This document shows positions 13,586 through 25,751 of a stretch of DNA of 64,000 nt, in pieces. Position numbers and translations under genes: made by a program. Under the pieces are notes generated by a model. The model was given only the letters and a program-made list of their open reading frames with translations, was not told where the DNA came from and made no database searches. The first letter of the stretch is position 1; each line of letters opens with the position of its first letter. The DNA comes from Periconia sp. R9002 (Eukaryota; Ascomycota; Dothideomycetes; Pleosporales; Periconiaceae). Location: contig JAMAHW010000034.1 in assembly GCA_023627715.1 (NCBI GenBank), positions 124,001 through 188,000 on the forward strand, read 5' to 3'.

Positions 13586-14498
13586 TGTTGTGCAGATGGA
13601 AGTTTCGTTTCTTTTTATCCATAGTCACGGTCCTGTGGAACAGGGAAAATATATTAATGCTTCTGAGACTGTGTCTCTTCATGAATTCATGATTATTACT
13701 CTTTGTTTTTATTTTCATCTTCGGGGGAGGAGTTTTCAAGGGGCCATGCGCATGAGGGATAGAGACTTTTCATTCTTTTTCTTCTATCGATGAATGGAAA
13801 TGTATTAAAATATAGTGTGTGCATATATAGTTTTTCTTTCCCAAGGCGAGGATCTTTATTTCCCCACTCGACCTCCTCCCCCTGAAACGGAGGTTCTTTT
13901 TTTTGGGAGGGGGGAATGATGAGTGAATGAGCATGCACGTGTTTCTTGATCTACATATATATGTATAAATCTACACACACACATACGCCAAGTGATCTGC
14001 ATTTTTTTTTTTTATTGATATTTCTTTTTGCTCACTTTTTCCTTCTCAGTCCAAGGTTTGATCTGCGTTTTCGTCGTTGTTGTATAGACTAGGTACAAAA
14101 GTAAGACGTGATCTCCTCCCCTTATTCCCCCCTTCCCCTCCCACACGCCCGAAAAGAGGAAGAAAAAAAGCAAATTCAATCCCAACAAACTCCAGACCCA
14201 TGAAGGAAAGGGGGAGGGGGGGAGGAACGGAACTTGTTTGTGAACATAAACAGGAAACGGTTACAGAGACGGCATATACATGTGGGAATATTCAGATGCG
14301 GGAAGACTGGGAATCAGGGTGAGAAAATTGGCGGGGAGTCCATTGGGCGTGGAAGCGTCATTTAGTTTCCGTCTTCGAGGTTGGAGTTTTGTGTGGTGGT
14401 TGGGCGGAGGTGAGGCGAGTATTTTGGATAATTTGAGACTTTTGTTGGATTTCGATGTGCCGTGGAATATGATTGACGGCTTCCTTTCCCGCGCTCAC
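13586..14498. other. Convergent intergenic region, no gene
   Basis: Common 3' region of the 12537 gene and dad4. It contains poly-T runs, the longest at about 14003-14013, and alternating purine-rich and pyrimidine-rich patches. No gene seen. Confidence 0.5.
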
Positions 14499-14922
14499 TC
14501 ACGCGGGATCTTTCAACCCATTCGTCGCTATCACACACACACCACAGATGTTAGCCCACATATCACATCCACATCCCCTTACTACACCCTCAAAGCACCA
14601 AAAATAGAAAATAGAAGAGAAAAATAACGCACCTTCAAGATGAAACAAGACATTGCTCTGATAATTCTTAAACATCTGGCTCACGAGCTCCGTGTCCATG
14701 TTGGCGACGTTGATCTCGTTGAGGTTCTTGTTGAGGATCTGGATGGCCTCGTTGAGCTTCTCCACGTTGACGATGATGCGGCTGAGGAGGAGGGTTTGTT
14801 GGTGTTCGTGGGGGGATTCCTGGGGTTTTTTGGTTTTAGATAGGGGAGCTTGAGGGGAGTAGTGAGGTTTTTGGGGTTGGGGGTGGTTAGGGTGGGTGGT
14901 GGATTTGGGGTGGACTGACCAT
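14499..14922 (-). CDS. dad4: Dad4, DASH/Dam1 complex subunit
   Basis: Three coding exons on the minus strand, 14922-14920, 14819-14633 and 14527-14499, give 72 residues, the same length as yeast Dad4. Exon 1 contains only the ATG, followed at once by a GTCAGT donor. Exon 2 starts after AACCCCAG with ESPHEHQQ and includes the family core [20 protein letters not shown] and [14 protein letters not shown]. The last nine residues, ATNGLKDPA, come from a 29-nt third exon. Intron 2 is 105 nt long and has no in-frame stop, so its retention would insert 35 residues. Dad4 is one of the small subunits of the DASH ring that couples kinetochores to microtubules. The gene is divergent from ies6, with 428 bp between starts. 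The family call is firm; the one-codon exon needs transcript support. Confidence 0.9.
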
Positions 14923-15350
14923 TTTTTCTCTTGTGATGTGAGGGGTTTGAGGGGGTGAAGGAGGATGTTTAGGTTCTTTTTAAAGGTAGTTGAAGGGGGG
15001 GAAGTGAGTAGTTTTACGCTTGTTCAATGTCGAGATGTTGGTTCGTATGTTTGTTGTCGTGGGGTTTAGGTAGCATGAAAAGGGTTTAGCGGGTGCCAAG
15101 GGATGTAGGGCTGGTGCTGGTGGTTTGTTGTCGCGAGAGAGAGCTTGGGAGCGGAGAGAGCTTGTACATCTCGCTCGATCACCATTGCCAACAACTGTCT
15201 TACTTTAGCTCACCCCCGCGCTGTTTTTCGTATACGTGGATACGCACTGTCAATTCACGGCAAATCATCCCCTAAATCCACACCCGACTATTCAACACTC
15301 CTCCCCTCCATTACCTCCACTTCCATCATTAGCCCGTAAACCACACAGCC
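14923..15350. promoter_or_regulatory. Bidirectional dad4/ies6 promoter region
   Basis: 428 bp separate the start codons of the divergent dad4 and ies6 genes, so both promoters must lie here or in the first intron of dad4. The plus strand is G-rich on the dad4 side and CA/CT-rich just before ies6. No clear TATA box. Confidence 0.6.
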
Positions 15351-15959
15351 ATGGCACCTCTAACCGCTGGCTCCGATGAAAAGACCCATCAAGCTCTCCT
15401 CGACAAACTCGACATCTACTCCATCTCAAAACCCTATCGCAACCCAAATTGGAAGCCCCCACAACGCCGCAACAAGAACGTCAAGCAAATCATCGCCGAA
15501 GCTACTCGCAGAGAAGCCTCCGTCCTCGCGACGCAGAACAACAGCGGCGTATCCACACCTTTGACCGAAGTTGGCACGCCCGGTACCACCACCACGGGCG
15601 GCGCTGTAGGTCGACCTCCGAACATCGCGCAGGCAGCTCAGAGCCTGAGTACCTTGGTCCTCGAGCGAAACAGCCGCGCAGCCGCGGGTCTCACGCCTGC
15701 GAACGCGAATGGAAGCAGTAATGGCGTGACAGCTGGAGGACCGGCGGCAACGTACACTAATATTGAGTCGGCGCCGAGTTTCCATCCCAGCAGCCAGCGA
15801 AGATACTGCGATGTTACGGGGTTGAGCGCGCCGTACACGGATCCCAAGACGCGGCTGAGGTATCATGATAAAGAGGTCTTTGGGCTGATCAGGACAATGG
15901 CGCAAGGGACGGTTGAGGGACATCTTGCGGCGAGGGGGGCGCATACGGTGTTGAAATGA
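15351..15959 (+). CDS. ies6: Ies6, INO80 complex subunit with YL1 C-terminal domain
   Basis: Single exon, 202 residues, starting at ATGGCACC in a favourable context. The N-terminal part has SKPYRNPNWKPPQRRNKNVK, a basic segment conserved in Ies6/INO80C proteins. A Ser/Thr/Ala-rich linker follows. The C-terminal 50 residues form a YL1-C domain, RYCDVTGLSAPYTDPKTRLR, then YHDKEVFGLIRTM. Ies6 binds Arp5 in the INO80 remodeller and is needed for its nucleosome sliding activity in the nucleus. The sense strand changes from C-rich to G-rich at about 15770. It shares a promoter region with dad4, and arp5 lies about 6 kb upstream on the same strand. Confidence 0.93.
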   Translation: MAPLTAGSDEKTHQALLDKLDIYSISKPYRNPNWKPPQRRNKNVKQIIAEATRREASVLATQNNSGVSTPLTEVGTPGTTTTGGAVGRPPNIAQAAQSLSTLVLERNSRAAAGLTPANANGSSNGVTAGGPAATYTNIESAPSFHPSSQRRYCDVTGLSAPYTDPKTRLRYHDKEVFGLIRTMAQGTVEGHLAARGAHTVLK

Positions 15960-16970
15960 ATGTATGTGTTTGGCTACATGGGGTTGGAAGCTTGTGTGTG
16001 GCTCTGGATTCATAAGTGATGTGATATGAGGGAGGGTCAGGTCACAATATTGAGACGGCATCACGGGAAACACATGGTACAAGCTACGCACACCTTCAAG
16101 ATGTCAATAAGAGAAGGCCACGCAATGAAAGGAAGAAAAGAAAGGACATGTCAGGCCAACAAAGTCAAGCTCACTCCACCCACCAAGCTCCTTTCGAAGC
16201 AAGGCTCAAGAAGGCGCTCCGGCTTAATCGTGGACGTTCTTTTGTTCTTCGCCCGTGTGACGGGGTACCGGGAGGCTTTGGGAAAGCTACTCCCAGTTAC
16301 AGCGGCATTGGAAGCACGGCTGTGGTCGGGGCGGTATTTCTATTTAGATCTAAAAGGAATTGCCCGTCAATGTTCCTCTTCAATGTAATGTATGTATGTA
16401 TACGAGGCAACTTGTTCCGGCGTGCGCGACCTCACGACTGCTTTCGAATCGCGGATAATAAAGAGGGAATGTAATTCACATTGCTCATTTTTCTCAGAAT
16501 GCTCAACGTGTCCTCGTAATTGAAATTTATACTGTGGAGAAGAAAATGCAAAGAAAGCAAGACAGCTCGTTTTGAAGTACACCTCTGGAAAACCAGGCGC
16601 GGATGTGAGGAGAGACGGGAAGACGGACCCCTCGAGAAATTTCAGTTGCGCACACCCGCGTGGGACACACTAATCCGCGCTAGACAGGGGCAGGCCCATG
16701 CTTTACTTCTCCAACGCACGGATCGTAATCGCGACTTCCTGCGGCAAGCGCATTAAGGGACACGAGACAGCAAGTCGTTCGAGCGCTTTGCTAAACTCCC
16801 CCACATTATCTTTTTTACTCCGCACTACTTTTCTCCCTCCTCCAAGGAATTCTATTTTCACGGGAACCACTCCTGGTGCTTTTTCTTTGCCCTCCTCCGT
16901 CCTTGTCTCACGACCTTTTCTCGCGCAAGCGCATACCGTACCTTTTACGGTACACCTAGAAACCGTCAAG
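15960..16970. other. Intergenic, ies6 to got1
   Basis: About 1 kb with the ies6 trailer and the got1 promoter; a CT-rich block at about 16800-16920 precedes the got1 ATG and probably belongs to its leader. No gene seen. Confidence 0.5.
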
Positions 16971-17765
16971 ATGCCGACTATGTGGCTCACAGATACCCAA
17001 AGTACGTTCACACGCTCGCCATCGAACGACTAAAAAAGATCCATGTACTGACGTTGTTGTGAATAGAAATTGGGGTAGCCTTCTGCTCAGGGGGTGGGTA
17101 CGCACTCTTTCATGCTCGTTGCGGTTCCTATACTATACACTACGACTACGATGACAGTGGAGTCTTGCGCCGATAGCGATGGCGATACGGATATATGGGA
17201 AACGGAAACGGAAAAGGAATTGAGGATTGAGGGCTGACAGTGGGGATTACACAGGTGGTTTCTTCCTTCTAGGAGGCATCATGATGTTTTTTGATCGCGC
17301 CATGTACGTTTTTGTCGCATACTCTCTGTTCCTGCCCTTTCTATTAAATTGCATACTAACAACGCCCTCTATAGGCTCGCAATGGGAAACGTACGTCCTC
17401 CATACCCTCCCCCCTCCCCCCAATCCTTTCATCAATCAAACTCACCATTACCCGCCCAACAGATCCTCTTCATAATAGGCCTGACCCTGATAATCGGCCC
17501 CCAAAAAACCCTCACCTTCTTCTTCTCGCGGCCGTCCAAGTACAAAGGCACCGCGGCCTTCATCGCGGGCATCACGCTCATCCTCCTCCGCTGGGCCTTC
17601 TTCGGCTTCCTCATCGAGCTGTACGGCATCTTGGTCCTGTTTGGTGACTTCTTCGCGACGATTGCCGGGTTTGTCGGGAATGTGCCGGTCGTGGGGCCGT
17701 ATATTGCGAGGGCGCTGGAGAAGGTGGGGGCGACGGCGAATCGGGGCGCTGAGGGGCAGGTTTGA
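16971..17765 (+). CDS. got1: Got1, Golgi transport membrane protein
   Basis: Five exons, 16971-17001, 17067-17093, 17255-17303, 17375-17390 and 17463-17765, give 141 residues. All introns have GT donors (GTACGT in three) and AG acceptors and the frame closes exactly. The short exons spell MWLTDTQK, IGVAFCSGG, GFFLLGGIMMFFDRAM and LAMGN, matching the start of Got1/GOLT1 proteins. The last exon has ILFIIGLTLIIGPQKTLTFF, a charged loop SRPSKYKG, two more hydrophobic segments and a short polar tail. Four membrane spans are expected. Got1 is a small tetraspan protein of ER and Golgi that acts in vesicle traffic and fusion. Two internal exons are only 27 and 16 nt long. Sense-strand base use becomes G-rich from about 17640. 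Confidence 0.93.
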
Positions 17766-20040
17766 GGGGGGTGAATACGGTTTCGGAGAAGGGGTGGTGA
17801 AGACGTGCTTTTCTTTTGGGCTTTGGGAAGAGGTGGCGAGTGAATGTGTGTGTGTGTGTGCTGGAAGTGTTTTATGTGTATATATGGCGTTTTTTTCTTC
17901 TCCTCTCGGGGTCGGAAAGGAGTTTAAGAGGAGTGGAAGCAAGGGATACATAACATACTGTTGATTCATCCCCCACGTATGTATGTTCCCATCACGAAAA
18001 CGATAGAGCCGGCGAACTGGAATATGCCACACGAATTAGATGCCGAGAAAGAGACAACCACACGTTAGAGAAAGCATAGCCTTGGCTTTTTTTTTACTTC
18101 TTGGATGCTTGTGAACCTCACACTGGAAGCTGAACTCCTCGGTAGTCAATCCTGTCTCTTTGTACTGTACATATGTAGTCAGTCACATGGACAATGTACA
18201 GTACATACATGTATATACAGATATGTAAGTTACACAGGGATCTAAGGAAATATCCAAATCACAAAATAAAACAAAAAGAACGTATATAATGGAGGGGGCT
18301 AGATCTACAGTGGACGTTAAAGAGAGGTGAAAGGAGACAAAGTGAAAGGGACATCAGGTTAGATGAGTGAGAGAGAGAGAGAGAGAACGAAAAGAAGAAG
18401 GAATGAATGCGTGTAATCCAATCTTGAGAAGTTGTATTGTTCTTTTTTTCTCTCTTGTTTCTATAGTTTGTTCTTATCCCTCCACACCACCACAAACACG
18501 CTACAAACACACGATAAGTGCTTCCACAGTGCATATCCATCCATACATCCATCCATCCACCGTACGGGTCCTGTCTGTCCCCAAGGTAGTACACACACCT
18601 AAACACCTCATTACCCATTGCCGTTTTCCGCTTCGAAACTTTTTGCTGCGAATCGGCACAACAATCATCCTAGGACAAGCCAAAACAGCCAACGCGACTT
18701 ATTTCACCAGACCCACCTACATCCCGTAAGAAGAAGAAACAGCCCCCAGAAAACCCCGATGCGACGTATTTGAGGAACCCTCCGTATCATAGGATTCGGG
18801 TCCAGAGGGAAGGGGTTGAAAGTGAAGGAAAGGTGAGGCAAACCAGGACTAGGAAAACTTTAGGATTCGAAAATTTGGCATTTTTTGTGGGATGGTGAAC
18901 CTCCGCACACCGTACTGGTATAATGAAGTAAAGGTGAACAAAGAAAAATGAGAAGAGCAAAAAGGAAACAAATGTGATGCTCCGTTTCGTTGAAAGAAAA
19001 AACCAATGCCAGTAATTACAAAAATGACCCAGCGTGATTTGGAAAGAATCCCATAACGGTCCAAATGTGGACAAGGTCGTGGAGGCCAGAAATATAGACG
19101 TCTGGTAGTTGCTCGCTCTCGCAGGCCAGACACCAAACAACGGGAGGGCGAGGGCCCTCAGTCCGCCATCGATGCTGTTAGGAACATAGGCTGTCGAATT
19201 TCCATCCCAGTTTCCACACCCTGCGACGACTCCAGCCGGCCTTGTAAAGAAGTAAAACCCATTAACCAGTGCGCAAAGTACCTCCGATCCATTCCTATGG
19301 GGGTAGTCGAAGAAGAAAAGAACCGATCGTGAACAAATTGAACAGATACTGACGCTCGAAGCGTGGAGCGCAGCCAACCAAAACCAAAACAAAGTAAAAG
19401 GGAGTATCGCAGTGACAAAAAGGCCTAACAGATGAAACAAAGAAGATTGAAGGTGGAAAACGCCACAAGCCAACAATTTCGCTCAGTGTGCGCCCAGAAA
19501 CCCATGAACAGCCCAATGTCTAAACGTAAAACAAACAATGGCAGAAGGAAAGGTGCCTCGGAAACAAGAATGCAAGGAAATCTATCATGCAAGATGGTGG
19601 CAAACCGCATGTTTTTCATCAGATTCGGGGCGGTGCCGATGTGCCTTCCAAATAGCGACAAGAAGGGAAATATAGCGCCACGCTGATGTGATGTCGAGAG
19701 GCCACCGGAGGTTCTGTCGAACAGGGGGCAGCCGATGCATCCTCTACCGAACAAAAGTTGGGTCTTGATGAGGAGCGACATCAGCGTTGAAGGCGAGAAA
19801 ACAGGAACTTTTTTGAACATATGATCGCTGAAATGGGGCTGCATGTGAAATATGTAAAAGCCGAATGGGGAAAGTCATGAAACAATCTTCGTATGATTTG
19901 GTGGAATCGGCCGGGAGGTGGGTTACACCAATGGTACCGAGGGAATTTTCGCTGATCGACAGCAGGACTAGGTGAAGTCCAACAACTCATTCAACCATAG
20001 TTGGTAGAGTGTAAAATGATACATATGGCGCAGCTGACAC
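17766..20040. other. Convergent intergenic region got1/clg1-like, no gene
   Basis: About 2.3 kb between two convergent genes. It contains a (GA)9 tract at 18369-18386. A 229-codon hydrophobic open frame on the minus strand (19476 down to 18787) starts at TTG, not ATG, and lacks a family pattern; it may be long trailer sequence of the cyclin gene. No gene supported. Confidence 0.45.
18369..18386. repeat. (GA)9 microsatellite
   Basis: Nine perfect GA units in the got1/cyclin intergenic region. Confidence 0.9.
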
Positions 20041-21408
20041 CTAGACAGCGACAGCTTGGGGTCCGAAGCCAGGTGCCATAAAGTAAGGTGGATGCCTCTG
20101 TGCACAGTACATGCAGCCACAATTAACACCGTGGTTGTTCCAGACGGGAGCCTGGTATTGCGTCGAGTAGCCAGGTAGGCCGTAATTGGACGGTTGTGGC
20201 TGCTGTTGCTGCTGCTGGGGTTGACCAGTCTGAGACAGGGGAGGGAAACCAAACATGGTGCGACGAGAATAGCCCTCGGGAGCCCATGGGCCCGCGGCCC
20301 CGTAGTACTCCGGGGTAGTGGGACCCGTGTTGGGAGCAGACGCTGGCGAGTGGTCGTTGGCAGATCGCCATGGATCGTACTGAGAGTAAGATGAAGCAGA
20401 ATTGTTGCTGCTGTTGCTGTACGAAGGGTGCGCAGACTTGGGTGTAAACTCGTACGGCGGTGGGTTGAAGCTCTGTTGCATCGGCAGCGGCGGGAGCGGC
20501 TTGTTCAAAGACCGGCGATGGACCGAAGTGTCAATGGGGTTCAACTTGTTGGCGCGGTTCGCGCGAGCAGTGGCATGGTTCCGGTATTCGGTCCAGTGGT
20601 CGGACCAAGACATCCAACCCTGCTGCTCAGACGGGTCTCGATGGAGTTTGAACTCGATATCCTTGAGCCACTCCATCTCCATCATGTTCAAATCTGCGAC
20701 GGCAATACCACTGACTTCAGACCACGAGCGGTTGATGAAGGTGTTGTCATCCAAAAACTTGCTGCCGAGTACCAATGCAATGGTGAGCATGCGGAACAGG
20801 TGGCTATCGTTTTTAGGGACGTTGGCTACCATGGGCATGCGGTTTGACAAATAGAACATGCTTAGCAGGATGGTAGCGGAAGGTAGTCTGGTCGCACAGA
20901 GGACCTGATGTACCCACTTGCGGAATGACGGAGGCATCATGCGTCCCGGCGTGATGACCTGTAAGGCCTTTTCGCATACAAAATCCGTCATGACATCCAT
21001 GTCGTAGTCAAGTTTCGCAGACACACCTCCAACCGGTTTCTCTTCCTTGGGTTGTTGGGTTGGGCGGTGGCTAAAGTCCTGCACGCGCTGCTGCTGCTGC
21101 TCATTCTGTACGCGCATCGGCGGGAGGATGGGCGCGTCATAGAACGAGTTCGGGGGTGGCAGGCTCGGCGCGGCATTGCTCAGATAGGTTCCAGCTTGTG
21201 GGTACATGGGAGGCATCGCAATGGAGAGCTGACCGTAGCGGTCTGCGAAGTCAAACCCATCATCGTGTTGTCGGATGCTCGGTTGCCCAGAGTAAGACGA
21301 CTGCTGGTAGGGCATTCCGCCGCAACCCGAGTGGTAGCTGGGTACGAACTCGGGAGGTGTCAAGGGAAGGTGCCGAGGCATGTTGTTGCGTGGGTAGAAA
21401 GCGGGCAT
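20041..21408 (-). CDS. Clg1-like cyclin (Pho80/Pcl-type family)
   Basis: Single exon, 455 residues, read from the ATG at 21408; the frame continues to 21501 but only from a TTG. Residues 1-130 are disordered and rich in Pro, Tyr, Gln and Ser. A divergent cyclin box lies at about 135-260, with MTDFVCEKALQVITPG, PSFRKWVHQVLCATRLPSAT and MLTIALVLGSKFLDDNTF, then WSEVSGIAVADLNMMEMEWL. This layout is that of fungal Clg1-type cyclins, partners of Pho85-like kinases. The tail is low in complexity with a Gln run (about QPQQQQQQPQPSN) and ends in a Cys-containing NCGCMYCAQRHPPYF segment that looks conserved. Kinase partner and pathway are inferred from family only. The gene is followed upstream by a long region without genes, which might contain an extended leader. 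Confidence 0.85.
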   Translation of the reverse strand: MPAFYPRNNMPRHLPLTPPEFVPSYHSGCGGMPYQQSSYSGQPSIRQHDDGFDFADRYGQLSIAMPPMYPQAGTYLSNAAPSLPPPNSFYDAPILPPMRVQNEQQQQRVQDFSHRPTQQPKEEKPVGGVSAKLDYDMDVMTDFVCEKALQVITPGRMMPPSFRKWVHQVLCATRLPSATILLSMFYLSNRMPMVANVPKNDSHLFRMLTIALVLGSKFLDDNTFINRSWSEVSGIAVADLNMMEMEWLKDIEFKLHRDPSEQQGWMSWSDHWTEYRNHATARANRANKLNPIDTSVHRRSLNKPLPPLPMQQSFNPPPYEFTPKSAHPSYSNSSNNSASSYSQYDPWRSANDHSPASAPNTGPTTPEYYGAAGPWAPEGYSRRTMFGFPPLSQTGQPQQQQQQPQPSNYGLPGYSTQYQAPVWNNHGVNCGCMYCAQRHPPYFMAPGFGPQAVAV

Positions 21409-23069
21409 GATGGGTAGGAGCCTTCGCAGAGGAATGAAGAGACCAGTTCTTGACCCTTTGATCGCGTTAGCAGTGCCTTCTTTTTTGACGTCGCGTCCCA
21501 AGCAGTCGCTTGACGAACGTACAGTGTCTTCAATTCCAGCCGCAAGATTGAGCGTACGCTCTGCAGAGAGCCAACAGACAGCCTAACAAATGGCGCTCAT
21601 GCACAGACGAGGTTGTGGCGAGTCGAGCGTATTTACGTAGGTGGGCAGGACGCGGAAGTACGGCGTGTCGGTGGTTGTGAAAAATAGGTTTTACCGATTA
21701 GATAATACGGTGGTTGTCAGTGAAACAACGCAGCGTTCGTATGATGATGATTAGGTTGAAGGGGCGTCGTAGCTGAGGTCTCGTATCAAAGACGACACGG
21801 CGGGTGTCGGCGTTGGCAGGAGAGATGTGGTGGCGACGATGAGTTGCGAGGGCGGACGAGGCCTAACTGAATAGATCGCCCGTGGTGATGGGAGTGTTGG
21901 ATCCGCAGGGAGAGGTGAGCGGAGGTGAGGGAGGAGAGTGGTCGTGGGTGGTAAATGAGGACAGACGACAGCGGCCGGTGATGAAATGGAGGCCAAGCAA
22001 GCCGGATAGCCGAACAGCGCAGAGGGTAGAAAAGGGCAGGGACGACGATACAATCGCAAGCTCCCGTGCAGCAGGTGCCGATGTATTTAAACGGAATAAA
22101 GAAAAGACGCCGAAAAAATGCCACAAAGGGAGATTGGAGATGGTGGACGCAAACTTGTGAGGCGGTTGATGTTTTCTTTCAGCGACGTGAGCCGTTAGAG
22201 CGATCCCCTGCCGGTGGGTGGTCTGGCTGTGGGCGTGTCCGGGGAGAGGAAACCTTGCAAGCCGACCGGATAGCAAATTCGCAGGAAGGATGCACGGCAA
22301 GCGGCGAGCCAGTAACAAGCACAAGCCTGGTGAGTGGATGGAGGGAAGAAGGGAGAGGAGTGGGGAGAGAAGAGAGGAGATGGAGAGGAAGAAGAGGGAG
22401 GACGCGAAAATTGGAGTCGCAGAGCAGAGACGAGCCCTGACGAACCAAGAGAGGTGGGTGGCGGAGGGAGGGAGGAGGGAAAGAGCAGGGCAGGGCAGAT
22501 CAGGAAGGGAAGGGAAGGCACGGGCAGGCCAGGCCAGGCAGTGGCCACCTCAGTCAGACTAGTCTGTCTAGCGACGACTCGACCGACGGGCTACCTATCA
22601 AGCTATCAGCGAGAGAGAGAGCTGCGCTGCACACTGCACGCACTGCACTGCACTGTCTGCACAAACGGCGGAGGAAAACCCGGATTTTGTCGTTTTTTTC
22701 TCACTTCTTTGCGTCTGCACTTGCACTGTAACAGAGGAGAGGAGACCAAAGGAGAGAGAAATTGAGATAGGGGGATAGAAGGATAACGAGAGGGAGAGGG
22801 AGGGAGAGTGTGTGCGTGCTGCTGCTGCTAGATGCACATTGCATGGCATGGTCACTGCCATCAGGTCGGCCGGACGGGTGCCACGGCCCATATTTTTCAC
22901 ATGGTCACACTTGCATCGTGGTAATTTTTTTTCTTCTCTCTACCACCTACCTCCGTTCGATTTGCTTCCTTTCGTTCTAGCTTGATTAGCTCTGCAATTC
23001 GAAATACGCGCTTGCTGGTTCGCTGGCTGGCCGGCTGGCCGTCATTTCATTGCCTCACGTATTATTAAC

Positions 23070-23092
23070 CCACCACCACCACCACCACCACC
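23070..23092. repeat. (CCA)n microsatellite
   Basis: Perfect CCA triplets in non-coding DNA upstream of the cyclin gene. Confidence 0.85.
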
Positions 23093-23350
23093 CACCCGCA
23101 CCGCGCGAATCACAACCACAGCACCGCACGCGAATTGGCCAACGCAACATGCCCACCGTGGCTAGTCAAGATGATGGCTAGTGATAATAATAACTAACAA
23201 TAAGTTTAAGGGGGCGCGCGTCGGTCTTTTGGTTCAAGGCCGCGCCGCGTTCCTCTTCTAAGCCGCCCGTCTTCTGCCATCTCCGGTAGTTAACTAGTGC
23301 CCTTGCTGCCCATAGCAACCAGCAAACGTAATCAAGCATGGGATGGAATG

Positions 23351-23389
23351 GAATGAATGATGAATGAATGAATGGATGGATGGATGGAT
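23351..23389. repeat. GAAT/GGAT tetranucleotide repeat
   Basis: A run of GAATGAAT units passes into GGATGGAT units in the gene-free stretch. Confidence 0.85.
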
Positions 23390-24827
23390 CATGGATGCTC
23401 CCATTCCCTTCACAAGTCTGGTCCGCCTGGTCGGGCCATTGATTTTTGATTGCGGTACGTTTCAGTGCCATCCAGCAACCACCCCGACAACGACAGTCTC
23501 CTTGTCCGAGACCCTTTTCCCCCCTCCTGCTACCACACGCGCGTTGCCGCGGTTTGCCAATGAAACATGTACACACGCGCACATGCACGCACTTCCAAGT
23601 TCCACCGTACCCATCAAACATGACGATGACGACCGACTCCTATCAATTCGTCACCCTCGTCAATCCAAAGTGGTTGCCTACCTTACCCCAAGCCCCAAAG
23701 AGTCATCCATCCATCCATTTCCCCTCATACATTACACACAACCACCTACCTAGACAACTGCCTGTCTAGGCACCTAACGTAATCAATGTACATGTGCAGC
23801 GCCAATACCCAAGCCAGCCAGCTGCCTACCTAACCCAACGCCCCTACATAACACCGACGCAAAGTAAACCCCGTCATCCGAGCAGAAAAAGCTGACGGGC
23901 AGCCGAAACCAACAAGTCACAGAACCGCTGGAGACGCCTTGCCCATGTGCACCTCCACCAAACTAGTCAATACACGACCTAGTTCCGCATATCTCAAAGC
24001 ACACCACTGTACAGCGTAGCGACGTGTACAAGCTCCAGAAAGGTAAGGCACCGGTTTTTTCTCTTTCACTTTTCCCTCGGCCGCATTGGACTGCTGCATG
24101 CGGACGGCACACGGGGACCACTGCGTGCGGGCGCGAGCCATCGTGACGAGATAGCCGTATCGAATTATTGAAGGGTCCCTTTTTTCCCCTTTTGATTTCT
24201 TTGATGGGGACACGAAGGATTCGTGGTGCGTTTTGCCGTGGGGAATCTGGAATCGATAGTATGGTCTGGTCCCTTTGGCCCTCTTGGTCCCTTCATCTAC
24301 ACGGGCCAAGATCGGCATAACGGGTCTTGCACAGGCAGTGCACAATCACCCCACGAATAGCATCCAAAAAAAAAGTCGTCACGGAACATCTTTTGAGATT
24401 ATCAAGCGTAGAATACGCGTTCATTCCCTTCCATTTCATATCAAGAGAGTAGAAAGCAAATGAACAATCATCAATCTTCCTAGAAACTCCCGCGCTACTA
24501 CTCTACAAAAGTACCCAAGTAGGGAATTGATCGTCTACCTCTCACTTCCGCACTTTGCCCATGTACCTATTTTCTTCAATACGAACCACCATGACCGCAC
24601 ATACCCGGCCGCAGCCGAACCATCACTTACCATGACCATCATTCTCAATCTCAATCCGTAAACACAGTCATTCATCCAGTCTAGCACCTTCCCATCCTAC
24701 TGTCTAGCCCTCCCTACTCTAGTTACTCCGAATCTACAGGACCATACATACATGATGTAGCACGCGGACCAAACTAGGGCATCATGGAATGTACAAAAGC
24801 CACGTGAATGAAATCCCATATCCAAAT

Positions 24828-24831
<4 letters not shown>

Positions 24832-24866
<35 letters not shown>
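24832..24866. repeat. (AC)17 microsatellite
   Basis: The longest perfect dinucleotide run of the window, 35 bases of alternating A and C. Confidence 0.95.
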
Positions 24867-24873
<7 letters not shown>

Positions 24874-25730
24874 AGATCAGGCACCAGTCCAACGCCACAA
24901 AAAAAAGTCCCCTTTGAAAAAAAAAATTACAAGCGTGAATGTATTTTATTACACTAAAGTAATTGAGATGCACATCGACAAGAACGTCCATTACAAATCC
25001 ACCTCACCTCACCTCACCCCGCCTCTCACCTCCCTCAAACAAAAAAGAAAGCAAGCCAAACGACACACAGACGAAAAGAACAAAAAAGACCGTTAGAAGC
25101 GGCAACGCAAACGCAAACGCACGTCAATAGGGTGTGGTGGACGAGTGTGGGTCTGCGTGCGTGCGTGCTTTAAGTAACTTGTACATGTCGAGTTTAGTGG
25201 GAGTAGAGGGGGAGTGGCCTGGCCTGGATCAAAGGGTCCCTGCATAGCACTGTGGGTAGATATGAACGAACGGAGGGAGGAGGAAGGAGGAGGATTTGAT
25301 GTGGTATGAGTTGGTTGGTAGGGTAGATTGGAGGGAAGTTGTGTTTTGATAGGAATGTAGTGGGTGTGTTGGCGATTTGATGTCGAGTCGTTTAACAAAG
25401 TTGATAGTGAGATGTACATAAAATTCACCTACCTCGTCAAAAACTCGAAGAGCAATAACAAATTTCCAAGAACTACGTCTACCAGCCTACAGTACCTACC
25501 TATCTTGAAATCTAAATTAATCCAGTCAATTATAAAACCTACACGCATACACGATACAAAAGCACTTACCTACCTACGCAAAAAAGCGGCCTTACCCTCG
25601 TTGAAACCTCGATGTCCAAACCCCTCCATCAACCCACCCTCATCGAGGGCAACCCACAACCCACACCATTGACGTCGTTTCTCCATCGTCACACATGCAC
25701 ACAGACACAACAGCAGCCCACATCGGGGAC

Positions 25731-25751
25731 CGCCGCCCGCCCGCCCGCCCG
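25731..25751. repeat. (CCCG)n short repeat
   Basis: Four CCCG-like units in the gene-free stretch, followed at about 25781-25795 by CTAC repeats. Confidence 0.75.

Noticed and set aside
18787..19476. 229-codon hydrophobic minus-strand frame
   Set aside because: It begins at TTG, not ATG, has no regular membrane-span spacing and lies downstream of the cyclin gene; most likely trailer or spacer.
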